DNA of 64,000 nt from Pleodorina starrii (GCA_030267565.1 BRXU01000002.1:6825501-6889500); one strand, 5' to 3'; positions 23,313 to 37,088 are shown, counted from the first letter of the stretch. Notes: generated by a model from the sequence alone, not told the origin. A program made the numbers and translations.

Positions 23313-23360
23313 TTTTTTTTTAATTCCGGAGGAACCCGGACTCGGGACATGGGACACATG
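23313..23360 (-). mobile_element. SINE-a, 5'-truncated 3'-end fragment
   Basis: T9 followed by AATTCCGGAGGAACCC and CGGACTCGGGACATGGGAC, the complement of the last roughly 40 bp of SINE-a plus its A tail. Confidence 0.8.
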
Positions 23361-24308
23361 CCTGGAGGTTCGCGCCCGCCCAAGCCCATTGACATTGACG
23401 GTCAGGAGCTTGAAGGTGGGCGCGGTCCCGTGGGCCGTCATGGCTGCACGCCACGCGCCGCCCGTCGGGAGGGGCAGCCGTCGTGGCGGGCGAGTTGGGC
23501 TCGGGCCTGCTGCAGTTGGCCCAGGGCAGCGACGATGAAGGAGCGCACGTGCCCGGGGGTGGGGTGCAGGCCCGGCAGGAAAGGGGCCAGGGAGCGCAGA
23601 TGGTCATGGTAGACCTTCATAAAGGCGCCGGCGGAGCTGCGATTGCCAGTCTGAGCTGTGAGGACGGGCTCCAGGGCTGAGTGGGCCGCTGCCATCACCT
23701 CGGGCAGCACAGGCGGGCACCGCGGGGACAGCCAGCTGTGGTTCTCGCGCAGGAGGAGGGCATCCAGTTCCATTGCGCCGAGGGGTGCTGGGGGCGACAG
23801 GTCCAGCTGGTGCAGTGCCCGGCGGCAGAAGGCGACCACGACTGGGCGGGGGTCGACGAGCTCCAGAGACTCCAGTCGGGGGTGGTGGCGGATGAAGAGC
23901 TTTCGCAGAACCGCCTGGAAGGCGATGGACGAGCAGGCGGGGTGGGGGCATGCCGCGAAGTAGTCCACGAACTGGTCGTGGTACCCAGCCGCAAGGGTGT
24001 CTGCGGGGGGGGCCCACTGGCTGGGCGTGGTTGTGATCAGGCTGGCGGCCCGCAGCACGTCGAGCTCCACGTCTGGCAGTCCCAGGCCAGGGACATTGCT
24101 GGGGCCCGGCGGGGGCAGGGGTGGAGGGCTGGGAGCCTGTGCTGTGGGGCTGAGGGCGGTCGGATGGAGTGGCGGGCCACGATCTGCCCGGCCGGGGTAG
24201 GGTGCCGGCTGGGGGGGCAGCCCGGGCCCCCCTTCCCCCCCGGGGCCGTGGTGGCCAGCAGTGCCTGCGGGCTGAGCCTGGGGCGGCGGCTGGGTCAGCG
24301 TGGGGCCG
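23361..24308 (-). mobile_element. LINE-A segment: ORF1 and the start of ORF2 (unit A)
   Basis: On the minus strand an ORF1 reading frame runs to a TGA at 23438-23440 and ORF2 starts at ATG 23441 with TAPTFKLL-type sequence then TVNVNGLGRA, the first endonuclease motif. It is broken on the right by a plus-strand ORF2 piece. Confidence 0.88.
23438..24308 (-). CDS. LINE-A ORF1, C-terminal fragment of about 290 codons
   Basis: The visible part begins with a Pro/Gly-rich, presumably disordered region (PPPQAQPAG, PSPPPLPPPGPSN) and continues with a helix-rich domain: ELDVLRAASLITTTPSQW, YFAACPHPACSS, LRKLFIRHHPRLESLELVDP, ALHQLDLSPPAPLG, FMKVYHDHLRSLAPFLPG. It ends GCPSRRAARGVQP. L1-clade ORF1 proteins bind element RNA. 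I see no RRM or CCHC knuckle here, only isolated Cys/His, so the subtype is unknown. Its TGA overlaps the ORF2 ATG as ATGA. The same fragment is repeated at 29802-30673, 36217-37088 and 42515-43386. The true N-terminus is missing from all copies. Confidence 0.65.
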
Positions 24309-25252
<944 letters not shown>

Positions 25253-25783
25253 TTTTTTTTCCTGCGAGGGACGTTACAAGGACTGGGAAAGCGAAGCCCA
25301 ACGGGCAAGCCGAGCAAGACCGGCAAGCCACAACAACCTGGCAAGAAGCCCAAGAAACCACCGCAAGGAGCCGAGGAGAGAGAAAAAGCCAAGCAACGCC
25401 TAAACTCGCAGACAGGACAGGGACAGGGACGGGGGCAGCAAGAGGCCAGGAGCCACTGCTGCACGGGCGGCACACACGGCCGCCCCTTCCTCCAAGACAC
25501 CGAGGAGGGAACCGAAACCAACACCAGGGCCCAACACCAGGGCCAAACCCCAGGGCCCAACACCAGGGCCAACACCACGGCCCAACACCAGGGCCAACCC
25601 CACAGCCCAACACCAGGGCCCAACACCAGGGCCCAAAACCAGAGCCAACACCACGGCCCAACACAAGGGCAAAAACCACGGCCCAACACCCGGGCCAGCA
25701 CCACTGACCAACAACAGGGCCCGTCACCGAGGACAAACCCCAGGGCCGGGCAAAGGCAACAGCGACCCCAGGGCCCAGGGTGC
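25253..25783 (-). mobile_element. LINE-A 3' end (unit A)
   Basis: T8 plus the terminal half of the 3' UTR in antisense, ending at a head-to-head junction with sense 3' UTR at about 25783. Confidence 0.88.
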
Positions 25784-27064
25784 TGACCCTTCTGCGCCCG
25801 TGGGGGGGGGGGGGTTCTTGGGAGCCGGGGGGCCGTGGGAGTGCGGTTCCTGCGGTGCGGGGTGTCTTGGGAGGGAGGTGTGTCTTGGGGCCTGCTGTCT
25901 TGTGGGGACGTCCCCAGGGTGGGGTCGGTTGTTGTTTGTCTCCGGTGCACTTCGTGTGGCGCCGTCCCTGCGGCTTCTGTGGCTCTGGGAGGCGGTTTCG
26001 GTGGTGCGGGGTTCTCTTCGGGCGTGCTGTGGGTTTCCTGTTTCCATCAAGGACATTTGGAACTTATCTGCGCCCCACAGAAGTAGGCAATGGTTCATCG
26101 GCCGGCAACAGGGAAACCTTGCGATTCCCCCCGGGATCCCGGGATCGAAACCGGTCAGTGACCATTACCCGGGGTGTGATGAGAAAGGAGGGTGCCCACC
26201 CCTGTCCTTGTCCTGTCCGGAGGTTTACAAGACTCATCATACAGTCATCAGCGCCGGCCAGCTGGCCCGTGGAGTCGCCGAGAAGCCTGGCACGCTAGCT
26301 ACTCAGCAGAAGTGGCAGCATTAGTGGAGCCGCCAGACAACATGTGTGTCCCATGTCCCGAGTCCGGGTTCCTCCGGAATTCATAAATAAAAAAAATGGT
26401 GCTCCCCGGCGGGGGGGGGCTTGTCCGCCCTGGTTCTCTGTGGCGGTTGCCCGGTTTTGTTTGCCGTTCCTGTTGCTGTCGCCCTGGGTGTAGGGTTCGC
26501 CCCTTGGCTGTTGAGGTTGTGCAGGTTGTGGTTGTGTTGTTTCTGAGGTCGCTGTTGGGGCCTTTGCCCGGCCCTAGGGTTTGTCCCCGGTGACGGGCCC
26601 TGTTGTTGGTCCGTGGTGTTGGCCCGGGTGTTGTGCCGTGGTTTTGGCCCTGGTGTTGGGCCGTGGTGTTGGCTCTGGTTTTGGGCCCGGGTGTTGGGCC
26701 CTGGTGTTGGGCTGTGGGGTTGGCCCTGGTGTTGGGCCCTGGTGTTGGGCTGTGGGGTTTGGCCCGGGTGTTGGGCCCTGGGGTTGGCCCTGGTGTTGGT
26801 TTCGGTTCCCTCCTCGGTGTCTTGGAGGAAGGGGTGGCCGTGTGTGCCGCCCGTGCAGCAGTGGCTCCTGGCCTCTTGCTGCCCCCGTCCCTGTCCCTGT
26901 CCTGTCTGCGAGTTTAGGCGTTGCTTGGCTTTTTCTCTCTCCTCGGCTCCTTGCGGTGGTTTTTTGGGCTTCTTGCCAGGTTGTTGTGGCTTGCCGGTCT
27001 TGCTCGGCTTGCCCGTTGGGCTCCGCTTTCCCAGTCCTTGTAACGTCCCTCACAGAAAAAAAAA
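25784..27064 (+). mobile_element. LINE-A 3' UTR with poly(A), split by SINE-a (unit A)
   Basis: Sense 3' UTR in two parts (25784-26043 and 26397-27064) around a SINE-a. It ends with TGTAA at 27039-27043 and A9 at 27056-27064, and is inserted in the antisense RT fragment that follows. Confidence 0.9.
26044..26396 (+). mobile_element. SINE-a (unit A)
   Basis: 353 bp interrupting the LINE-A 3' UTR; the uninterrupted sequence is at 61205-61235. It contains GGGATCGAAACCGG, close to a pol III B box, and ends TCCGGAATTCATAAATA plus A8. The same insertion recurs at 32459, 38759 and 45538. Confidence 0.72.
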
Positions 27065-27448
27065 CCCAGTGGTCCCATCTGGCCTGTACTCGTCGAGCAG
27101 ACCCCGCATGATCTGTTTCCATGGCTGCTGGCCGGGCTGAGCGAGCTGGGCGAGGGGCTTCGCATGCAGGGCGACCATGAAGGCGTCGAGGTCGAGGTGG
27201 CCAACACCGCCACAGTCGCGATCCTGGCGTGCGATCTCCGGGCCAGGCTTCAGCAGGGCCCGTCCGTGGCACACCAGGGACGCGTCTTCCTCCAGGAGCG
27301 ACCAGGCCACAAATCCGTCGATATGCTTGCGTAGTGCCGCCAGCTGGGGTGGGGTGGGGCGGACGATGGAGAGGTGGTAAGCCAGGGTGTTCCCCAGCAC
27401 CTGTTTGGCCACATGCACTCGGCCCACGAGGCTGAGGCCATGTCGCCG
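27065..27448 (-). mobile_element. LINE-A RT thumb-region fragment, left of TRIM-1
   Basis: Minus-strand coding for GRVHVAKQVLGNTLAYHL and downstream to EYRPDGTTG. It is continuous across TRIM-1 with 27802-28928. Confidence 0.88.
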
Positions 27449-27801
27449 TGTAACGTATGGCAAAGGCACTAGTTGACATTTCCGGGTATCTCCCAGACGT
27501 TACACTCCCCCCCCTTTGAAGGGACCGTCCCGGGACCGGTTTTAGCCCCTCACTCACCACCAATCATCCGCAGCAACCGTCTAGAGACGACATTGCGTCA
27601 GGTCAGGGCCACCACGCCTGCCTCAAGCTTCAGATTTAGAGCGAGGACCTTTGCTGACGTCTGTCAGGATCGAACCCACAACCATAGGTTTCGCAGTGGT
27701 TCCCCGCCTAGAGCGGGTTTCTAGGGTCCGAGTCTCGATACCATTTGTAACGTATGGCAAAGGCACTAGTTGACATTTCCGGGTATCTCCCAGACGTTAC
27801 A
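27449..27801 (-). mobile_element. TRIM-1: miniature LTR element with 56-bp LTRs, copy 1
   Basis: Identical 56-bp direct repeats at 27449-27504 and 27746-27801 begin TGTAACGT and end ACGTTACA, i.e. with the TG...CA ends of LTRs. In minus orientation, two bases inside the 5' LTR comes TGGTATCGAGACTCGG, a primer-binding-site-like sequence. Directly before the 3' LTR comes AAAGGGGGGGAG, a polypurine tract. The 241-bp interior is non-coding. CGCCG is duplicated at 27444-27448 and 27802-27806, and the empty site at 20442-20446 has one CGCCG. Confidence 0.88.
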
Positions 27802-28928
27802 CGCCGCCACACATGGCCGAGACGCTGGACCCGCTGAATTCTGCTGGTGTAGCAGAGCCGCGCGGCCTCCACCGGGTCCAGAGTGATGGGGATGCCCAGA
27901 TGGCGTGGGGGTTCCTCACCGGAAGTTGGGAAACTCGCACCGGTTGCAGCGTTGGGCCCAACCACCGGTTCGTGGGTGCCCAGCACCACCCCCTTCCCCT
28001 TGCTGGCATTGACCCGTGCGTTGCTTGCCCTGCAGAACAGCTGGACTGCCGCGTTAGCGACCTCCCCATCCTTGTCGACATTGCTGACCGTGAGCACCGT
28101 ATCGTCCACGTGGTGGGTGACAGGGGGGGCTGGCACGTTGTTGGGGAGGGTGGGGGTGCTGAGAGCGTTGGTGTGGCGCAGGTGGTGCAGGTACGAGGTT
28201 AGGGGTTCCAGCTGCATGACCCACAGGACGGGCGACAGGGTGCTGCCCTGCTGAAGGCCGTTGCGGACCGGGAAAGGTGCTGACCGGTGCCCATTGACCA
28301 CCACCCGGGAGGAGCCATCTGATGTGAGCATGCGCAGCCAGCGCTGTGTGTGCTGACCAAAGCCCATGGCCTCGGCCACCCTGTAGAGCCAGGGGCGATG
28401 GACCCGGTCGTAGGCCTTCTCGATGTCGAGTATGATGAGGGCTGCTGGTTGCTGTGAGTGGCGCACCCACTCCGCCAGGGCCAGGTGGTACAGGGTGTTG
28501 TCCCGGATGTCCCGGCCGCTGACGAAGGCCGTCTGCAGCGGGTCAATCAGGTAGTCCAGCGCCGGCTGCAGGCGATTGCTGATGGCCTTGCATACAAGCT
28601 TGTAGTCGCATTGTAGCAGGGTGATGGGCCGGTAGCTGCTCAGGTTGGGCCGGGGCAGGCCTTTGCCTTTGTAGATGAGAGTGATGACCCCTTCACGCCA
28701 GCTGAGCGGCAGGGAGTCAGCAGCAGCGGCCCCGGACTCCACGGACCCCTGGGTGAAGGCTGCGTTGGCTGCGGCGAGCAGCAGCAGGCCCAGCAGCGGC
28801 CACAGCACCCGGTACACCTCATAAGGCAGGCCGTCCGAGCCAGGGGCGGTGCCATTCAGACAGGACGACAGAGCAGCTGCAAGTTCGTCCAGCTGCAGTT
28901 CGCCGGCCGTTGGGGCTGCGTCGGCATC
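27802..28928 (-). mobile_element. LINE-A RT fragment, right of TRIM-1 (unit B)
   Basis: Same span as 20447-21568, with HHVDDT at the RT active site. Closed by a T8 LINE insertion at 28929. Confidence 0.92.
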
Positions 28929-29718
28929 TTTTTTTTCTGCGAGGGACGTTACAAGGACCGGGAAGACGAAGCCCAACGGGCAAGCCGAGCAAGACCGGCA
29001 AGCCACAACCACCTGGCAAGAAGCCCCAAAAAACCACCGCAAGGAGCCGAGGAGAGAGAAAAAGCCAAGCAACGCCTAAACTCGCAGACAGGACAGGGAC
29101 AGGGACGGGGGCAGCAAGAGGCCAGGAGCCACTGCTGCACGGGCGGCACACACGGCCACCCCTTCCTCCAAGACACCGAGGAGGGAACCGAAACCAACAC
29201 CAGGGCCAACCCCAGGGCCCAACACCAGGGCCAAACCCCACAGCCCAACACCAGGGCCCAACACCAGGGCCGACACCACGGCCCAACACCAGGGCCAAAA
29301 CCACGGCCCAACACCCGGGCCAAAACCACGGACCCCAGCAGGGCCCATCACCAACAGCGACCACAACGACAACACAACCACAACCTGCACAACCTCAACA
29401 GCCAAGGGGCGACCCCTACACCCAGGGCGACAGAAACAGGAACGGCGAACAAAACCGGACAACCGCCACAACAAACCAGGCCAGACAAGCCCCCCCCCCG
29501 CCGGGGAGCACCAGAGGAAACAAAAACCCACAGCACGCCCGAAGAGAGCCCCAGAGGGAAGAAAAACCCACAGCGCCACGGCAGCACACGAGCGCACCGG
29601 AGACAAGCAACCGCCGACCCCACCCTGGGGGCGACCCTGCAAGACAGCCGGCCCCAAGCCTCACCTCCCCCCAAGTCACCCCGCACAGCAGGAACCCGTC
29701 ACCCAACGTTCCCCGGCT
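28929..29718 (-). mobile_element. LINE-A 3' UTR, truncated (unit B)
   Basis: As 21569-22358 of unit A. It then jumps directly to ORF2-start sequence, lacking about 1 kb present in unit A. Confidence 0.9.
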
Positions 29719-30673
29719 CACATGCCTGGAGGTTCGCGCCCGCCCAAGCCCATTGACGTTGACGGTCAGGAGCTTGAAGGTGGGCGCGGTCCCGTGGGCC
29801 GTCATGGCTGCACGCCACGCGCCGCCCGTCGGGAGGGGCAGCCGTCGTGGCGGGCGAGTTGGGCTCGGGCCTGCTGCAGTTGGCCCAGGGCAGCGACGAT
29901 GAAGGAGCGCACGTGCCCGGGGGTGGGGTGCAGGCCCGGCAGGAAAGGGGCCAGGGAGCGCAGATGGTCATGGTAGACCTTCATAAAGGCGCCGGCGGAG
30001 CTGCGATTGCCAGTCTGAGCTGTGAGGACGGGCTCCAGGGCTGAGTGGGCTGCTGCCATCACCTCGGGCAGCACAGGCGGGCACCGCGGGGACAGCCAGC
30101 TGTGGTTCTCGCGCAGGAGGAGGGCATCCAGTTCCATTGCGCCGAGGGGTGCTGGGGGCGACAGGTCCAGCTGGTGCAGTGCCCGGCGGCAGAAGGCGAC
30201 CACGACTGGGCGGGGGTCGACGAGCTCCAGAGACTCCAGTCGGGGGTGGTGGCGGATGAAGAGCTTTCGCAGAACCGCCTGGAAGGCGATGGACGAGCAG
30301 GCGGGGTGGGGGCATGCCGCGAAGTAGTCCACGAACTGGTCGTGGTACCCAGCCGCAAGGGTGTCTGCGGGGGGGGCCCACTGGCTGGGCGTGGTTGTGA
30401 TCAGGCTGGCGGCCCGCAGCACGTCGAGCTCCACGTCTGGCAGTCCCAGGCCAGGGACATTGCTGGGGCCCGGCGGGGGCAGGGGTGGAGGGCTGGGAGC
30501 CTGTGCTGTGGGGCTGAGGGCGGTCGGATGGAGTGGCGGGCCACGATCTGCCCGGCCGGGGTAGGGTGCCGGCTGGGGGGGCAGCCCGGGCCCCCCTTCC
30601 CCCCCGGGGCCGTGGCGGCCAGCAGTGCCTGCGGGCTGAGCCTGGGGCGGCGGCTGGGTCAGCGTGGGGCCGG
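29719..30673 (-). mobile_element. LINE-A ORF1 and ORF2 start (unit B)
   Basis: ORF1 stop at 29802-29804 overlaps the ORF2 ATG at 29805. A few substitutions distinguish it from unit A. Confidence 0.9.
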
Positions 30674-30886
30674 GTACACAGCCCTACGGGAGTCTTGTGG
30701 GCTGTCCTGTCCAACGGCCGCTTGGTGCCCCCAGACAGTGAGCAGGCCGGAGCAGCAGGGGACGCCGACTGGCCTGCAGCCTGCGTGCTGCCGGGCCGCA
30801 AGCCGCGCCGACACTGGACCTTGGAGGACCATCAGCGATACAACGAGGCACCCCCGGCCCAACGCGCCTCCTCATGGCCAGTGGAA
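30674..30886 (+). mobile_element. LINE-A ORF2 fragment (unit B)
   Basis: Counterpart of 24309-24523. Confidence 0.88.
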
Positions 30887-31670
<784 letters not shown>

Positions 31671-32201
31671 TTTTTTTTCCTGCGAGGGACGTTACAAGGA
31701 CTGGGAAAGCGAAGCCCAACGGGCAAGCCGAGCAAGACCGGCAAGCCACAACAACCTGGCAAGAAGCCCAAGAAACCACCGCAAGGAGCCGAGGAGAGAG
31801 AAAAAGCCAAGCAACGCCTAAACTCGCAGACAGGACAGGGACAGGGACGGGGGCAGCAAGAGGCCAGGAGCCACTGCTGCACGGGCGGCACACACGGCCG
31901 CCCCTTCCTCCAAGACACCGAGGAGGGAACCGAAACCAACACCAGGGCCCAACACCAGGGCCAAACCCCAGGGCCCAACACCAGGGCCAACACCACGGCC
32001 CAACACCAGGGCCAACCCCACAGCCCAACACCAGGGCCCAACACCAGGGCCCAAAACCAGAGCCAACACCACGGCCCAACACAAGGGCAAAAACCACGGC
32101 CCAACACCCGGGCCAGCACCACTGACCAACAACAGGGCCCGTCACCGAGGACAAACCCCAGGGCCGGGCAAAGGCAACAGCGACCCCAGGGCCCAGGGTG
32201 C
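31671..32201 (-). mobile_element. LINE-A 3' end (unit B)
   Basis: T8 and antisense 3' UTR; counterpart of 25253-25783. Confidence 0.88.
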
Positions 32202-33479
32202 TGACCCTTCTGCGCCCGTGGGGGGGGAGTTCTTGGGAGCCGGGGGGCCGTGGGAGTGCGGTTCCTGCGGTGCGGGGTGTCTTGGGAGGGAGGTGTGTCT
32301 TGGGGCCTGCTGTCTTGTGGGGACGTCCCCAGGGTGGGGTCGGTTGTTGTTTGTCTCCGGTGCACTTCGTGTGGCGCCGTCCCTGCGGCTTCTGTGGCTC
32401 TGGGAGGCGGTTTCGGTGGTGCGGGGTTCTCTTCGGGCGTGCTGTGGGTTTCCTGTTTCCATCAAGGACATTTGGAACTTATCTGCGCCCCACAGAAGTA
32501 GGCAATGGTTCATCGGCCGGCAACAGGGAAACCTTGCGATTCCCCCCGGGATCCCGGGATCGAAACCGGTCAGTGACCATTACCCGGGGTGTGATGAGAA
32601 AGGAGGGTGCCCACCCCTGTCCTTGTCCTGTCCGGAGGTTTACAAGACTCATCATACAGTCATCAGCGCCGGCCAGCTGGCCCGTGGAGTCGCCGAGAAG
32701 CCTGGCACGCTAGCTACTCAGCAGAAGTGGCAGCATTAGTGGAGCCGCCAGACAACATGTGTGTCCCATGTCCCGAGTCCGGGTTCCTCCGGAATTCATA
32801 AATAAAAAAAATGGTGCTCCCCGGCGGGGGGGGGCTTGTCCGCCCTGGTTCTCTGTGGCGGTTGCCCGGTTTTGTTTGCCGTTCCTGTTGCTGTCGCCCT
32901 GGGTGTAGGGTTCGCCCCTTGGCTGTTGAGGTTGTGCAGGTTGTGGTTGTGTTGTTTCTGAGGTCGCTGTTGGGGCCTTTGCCCGGCCCTAGGGTTTGTC
33001 CCCGGTGACGGGCCCTGTTGTTGGTCCGTGGTGTTGGCCCGGGTGTTGTGCCGTGGTTTTGGCCCTGGTGTTGGGCCGTGGTGTTGGCTCTGGTTTTGGG
33101 CCCGGGTGTTGGGCCCTGGTGTTGGGCTGTGGGGTTGGCCCTGGTGTTGGGCCCTGGTGTTGGGCTGTGGGGTTTGGCCCGGGTGTTGGGCCCTGGGGTT
33201 GGCCCTGGTGTTGGTTTCGGTTCCCTCCTCGGTGTCTTGGAGGAAGGGGTGGCCGTGTGTGCCGCCCGTGCAGCAGTGGCTCCTGGCCTCTTGCTGCCCC
33301 CGTCCCTGTCCCTGTCCTGTCTGCGAGTTTAGGCGTTGCTTGGCTTTTTCTCTCTCCTCGGCTCCTTGCGGTGGTTTTTTGGGCTTCTTGCCAGGTTGTT
33401 GTGGCTTGCCGGTCTTGCTCGGCTTGCCCGTTGGGCTCCGCTTTCCCAGTCCTTGTAACGTCCCTCACAGAAAAAAAAA
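32202..33479 (+). mobile_element. LINE-A 3' UTR with poly(A), split by SINE-a (unit B)
   Basis: TGTAA at 33454-33458 and A9 at 33471-33479. The G-run after the inverted junction is shorter than in unit A. Confidence 0.9.
32459..32811 (+). mobile_element. SINE-a (unit B)
   Basis: Same insertion point and length as 26044-26396. Confidence 0.72.
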
Positions 33480-33863
33480 CCCAGTGGTCCCATCTGGCCT
33501 GTACTCGTCGAGCAGACCCCGCATGATCTGTTTCCATGGCTGCTGGCCGGGCTGAGCGAGCTGGGCGAGGGGCTTCGCATGCAGGGCGACCATGAAGGCG
33601 TCGAGGTCGAGGTGGCCAACACCGCCACAGTCGCGATCCTGGCGTGCGATCTCCGGGCCAGGCTTCAGCAGGGCCCGTCCGTGGCACACCAGGGACGCGT
33701 CTTCCTCCAGGAGCGACCAGGCCACAAATCCGTCGATATGCTTGCGTAGTGCCGCCAGCTGGGGTGGGGTGGGGCGGACGATGGAGAGGTGGTAAGCCAG
33801 GGTGTTCCCCAGCACCTGTTTGGCCACATGCACTCGGCCCACGAGGCTGAGGCCATGTCGCCG
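33480..33863 (-). mobile_element. LINE-A RT fragment, left of TRIM-1 copy 2
   Basis: Counterpart of 27065-27448. Confidence 0.88.
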
Positions 33864-34216
33864 TGTAACGTATGGCAAAGGCACTAGTTGACATTTCCGG
33901 GTATCTCCCAGACGTTACACTCCCCCCCCTTTGAAGGGACCGTCCCGGGACCGGTTTTAGCCCCTCACTCACCACCAATCATCCGCAGCAACCGTCTAGA
34001 GACGACATTGCGTCAGGTCAGGGCCACCACGCCTGCCTCAAGCTTCAGATTTAGAGCGAGGACCTTTGCTGACGTCTGTCAGGATCGAACCCACAACCAT
34101 AGGTTTCGCAGTGGTTCCCCGCCTAGAGCGGGTTTCTAGGGTCCGAGTCTCGATACCATTTGTAACGTATGGCAAAGGCACTAGTTGACATTTCCGGGTA
34201 TCTCCCAGACGTTACA
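33864..34216 (-). mobile_element. TRIM-1 copy 2
   Basis: 353 bp with the same 56-bp terminal repeats, primer-site-like and polypurine motifs and CGCCG flanks, at the same site within the repeat unit. Confidence 0.88.
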
Positions 34217-35343
34217 CGCCGCCACACATGGCCGAGACGCTGGACCCGCTGAATTCTGCTGGTGTAGCAGAGCCGCGCGGCCTCCACCGGGTCCAGAGTG
34301 ATGGGGATGCCCAGATGGCGTGGGGGTTCCTCACCGGAAGTTGGGAAACTCGCACCGGTTGCGGCGTTGGGCCCAACCACCGGTTCGTGGGTGCCCAGCA
34401 CCACCCCCTTCCCCTTGCTGGCATTGACCCGTGCGTTGCTTGCCCTGCAGAACAGCTGGACTGCCGCGTTAGCGACCTCCCCATCCTTGTCGACATTGCT
34501 GACCGTGAGCACCGTATCGTCCACGTGGTGGGTGACAGGGGGGGCTGGCACGTTGTTGGGGAGGGTGGGGGTGCTGAGAGCGTTGGTGTGGCGCAGGTGG
34601 TGCAGGTACGAGGTTAGGGGTTCCAGCTGCATGACCCACAGGACGGGCGACAGGGTGCTGCCCTGCTGAAGGCCGTTGCGGACCGGGAAAGGTGCTGACC
34701 GGTGCCCATTGACCACCACCCGGGAGGAGCCATCTGATGTGAGCATGCGCAGCCAGCGCTGTGTGTGCTGACCAAAGCCCATGGCCTCGGCCACCCTGTA
34801 GAGCCAGGGGCGATGGACCCGGTCGTAGGCCTTCTCGATGTCGAGTATGATGAGGGCTGCTGGTTGCTGTGAGTGGCGCACCCACTCCGCCAGGGCCAGG
34901 TGGTACAGGGTGTTGTCCCGGATGTCCCGGCCGCTGACGAAGGCCGTCTGCAGCGGGTCAATCAGGTAGTCCAGCGCCGGCTGCAGGCGATTGCTGATGG
35001 CCTTGCATACAAGCTTGTAGTCGCATTGTAGCAGGGTGATGGGCCGGTAGCTGCTCAGGTTGGGCCGGGGCAGGCCTTTGCCTTTGTAGATGAGAGTGAT
35101 GACCCCTTCACGCCAGCTGAGCGGCAGGGAGTCAGCAGCAGCGGCCCCGGACTCCACGGACCCCTGGGTGAAGGCTGCGTTGGCTGCGGCGAGCAGCAGC
35201 AGGCCCAGCAGCGGCCACAGCACCCGGTACACCTCATAAGGCAGGCCGTCCGAGCCAGGGGCGGTGCCATTCAGACAGGACGACAGAGCAGCTGCAAGTT
35301 CGTCCAGCTGCAGTTCGCCGGCCGTTGGGGCTGCGTCGGCATC
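34217..35343 (-). mobile_element. LINE-A RT fragment (unit C)
   Basis: Counterpart of 27802-28928. Confidence 0.92.
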
Positions 35344-36133
35344 TTTTTTTTCTGCGAGGGACGTTACAAGGACCGGGAAGACGAAGCCCAACGGGCAAGC
35401 CGAGCAAGACCGGCAAGCCACAACCACCTGGCAAGAAGCCCCAAAAAACCACCGCAAGGAGCCGAGGAGAGAGAAAAAGCCAAGCAACGCCTAAACTCGC
35501 AGACAGGACAGGGACAGGGACGGGGGCAGCAAGAGGCCAGGAGCCACTGCTGCACGGGCGGCACACACGGCCACCCCTTCCTCCAAGACACCGAGGAGGG
35601 AACCGAAACCAACACCAGGGCCAACCCCAGGGCCCAACACCAGGGCCAAACCCCACAGCCCAACACCAGGGCCCAACACCAGGGCCGACACCACGGCCCA
35701 ACACCAGGGCCAAAACCACGGCCCAACACCCGGGCCAGCACCACGGACCCCAGCAGGGCCCATCACCAACAGCGACCACAACGACAACACAACCACAACC
35801 TGCACAACCTCAACAGCCAAGGGGCGACCCCTACACCCAGGGCGACAGAAACAGGAACGGCGAACAAAACCGGACAACCGCCACAACAAACCAGGCCAGA
35901 CAAGCCCCCCCCCCGCCGGGGAGCACCAGAGGAAACAAAAACCCACAGCACGCCCGAAGAGAGCCCCAGAGGGAAGAAAAACCCACAGCGCCACGGCAGC
36001 ACACGAGCGCACCGGAGACAAGCAACCGCCGACCCCACCCTGGGGGCGACCCTGCAAGACAGCCGGCCCCAAGCCTCACCTCCCCCCAAGTCACCCCGCA
36101 CAGCAGGAACCCGTCACCCAACGTTCCCCGGCT
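35344..36133 (-). mobile_element. LINE-A 3' UTR, truncated (unit C)
   Basis: Same truncation as unit B. Confidence 0.9.
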
Positions 36134-37088
36134 CACATGCCTGGAGGTTCGCGCCCGCCCAAGCCCATTGACGTTGACGGTCAGGAGCTTGAAGGTGGGC
36201 GCGGTCCCGTGGGCCGTCATGGCTGCACGCCACGCGCCGCCCGTCGGGAGGGGCAGCCGTCGTGGCGGGCGAGTTGGGCTCGGGCCTGCTGCAGTTGGCC
36301 CAGGGCAGCGACGATGAAGGAGCGCACGTGCCCGGGGGTGGGGTGCAGGCCCGGCAGGAAAGGGGCCAGGGAGCGCAGATGGTCATGGTAGACCTTCAGA
36401 AAGGCGCCGGCGGAGCTGCGATTGCCAGTCTGAGCTGTGAGGACGGGCTCCAGGGCTGAGTGGGCTGCTGCCATCACCTCGGGCAGCACAGGCGGGCACC
36501 GCGGGGACAGCCAGCTGTGGTTCTCGCGCAGGAGGAGGGCATCCAGTTCCATTGCGCCGAGGGGTGCTGGGGGCGACAGGTCCAGCTGGTGCAGTGCCCG
36601 GCGGCAGAAGGCGACCACGACTGGGCGGGGGTCGACGAGCTCCAGAGACTCCAGTCGGGGGTGGTGGCGGATGAAGAGCTTTCGCAGAACCGCCTGGAAG
36701 GCGATGGACGAGCAGGCGGGGTGGGGGCATGCCGCGAAGTAGTCCACGAACTGGTCGTGGTACCCAGCCGCAAGGGTGTCTGCGGGGGGGGCCCACTGGC
36801 TGGGCGTGGTTGTGATCAGGCTGGCGGCCCGCAGCACGTCGAGCTCCACGTCTGGCAGTCCCAGGCCAGGGACATTGCTGGGGCCCGGCGGGGGCAGGGG
36901 TGGAGGGCTGGGAGCCTGTGCTGTGGGGCTGAGGGCGGTCGGATGGAGTGGCGGGCCACGATCTGCCCGGCCGGGGTAGGGTGCCGGCTGGGGGGGCAGC
37001 CCGGGCCCCCCTTCCCCCCCGGGGCCGTGGCGGCCAGCAGTGCCTGCGGGCTGAGCCTGGGGCGGCGGCTGGGTCAGCGTGGGGCCGG
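36134..37088 (-). mobile_element. LINE-A ORF1 and ORF2 start (unit C)
   Basis: ORF1 stop at 36217-36219, ORF2 ATG at 36220. It has the M-to-L change (FLKVYHD) shared only with unit D. Confidence 0.9.

Noticed and set aside
27449..27801. TRIM-1 as a MITE (DNA transposon) because its ends TGTAACGT/ACGTTACA are inverted repeats
   Set aside because: The inverted ends belong to each 56-bp direct repeat. The direct repeats, primer-site-like and polypurine motifs and 5-bp duplication fit an LTR element better.
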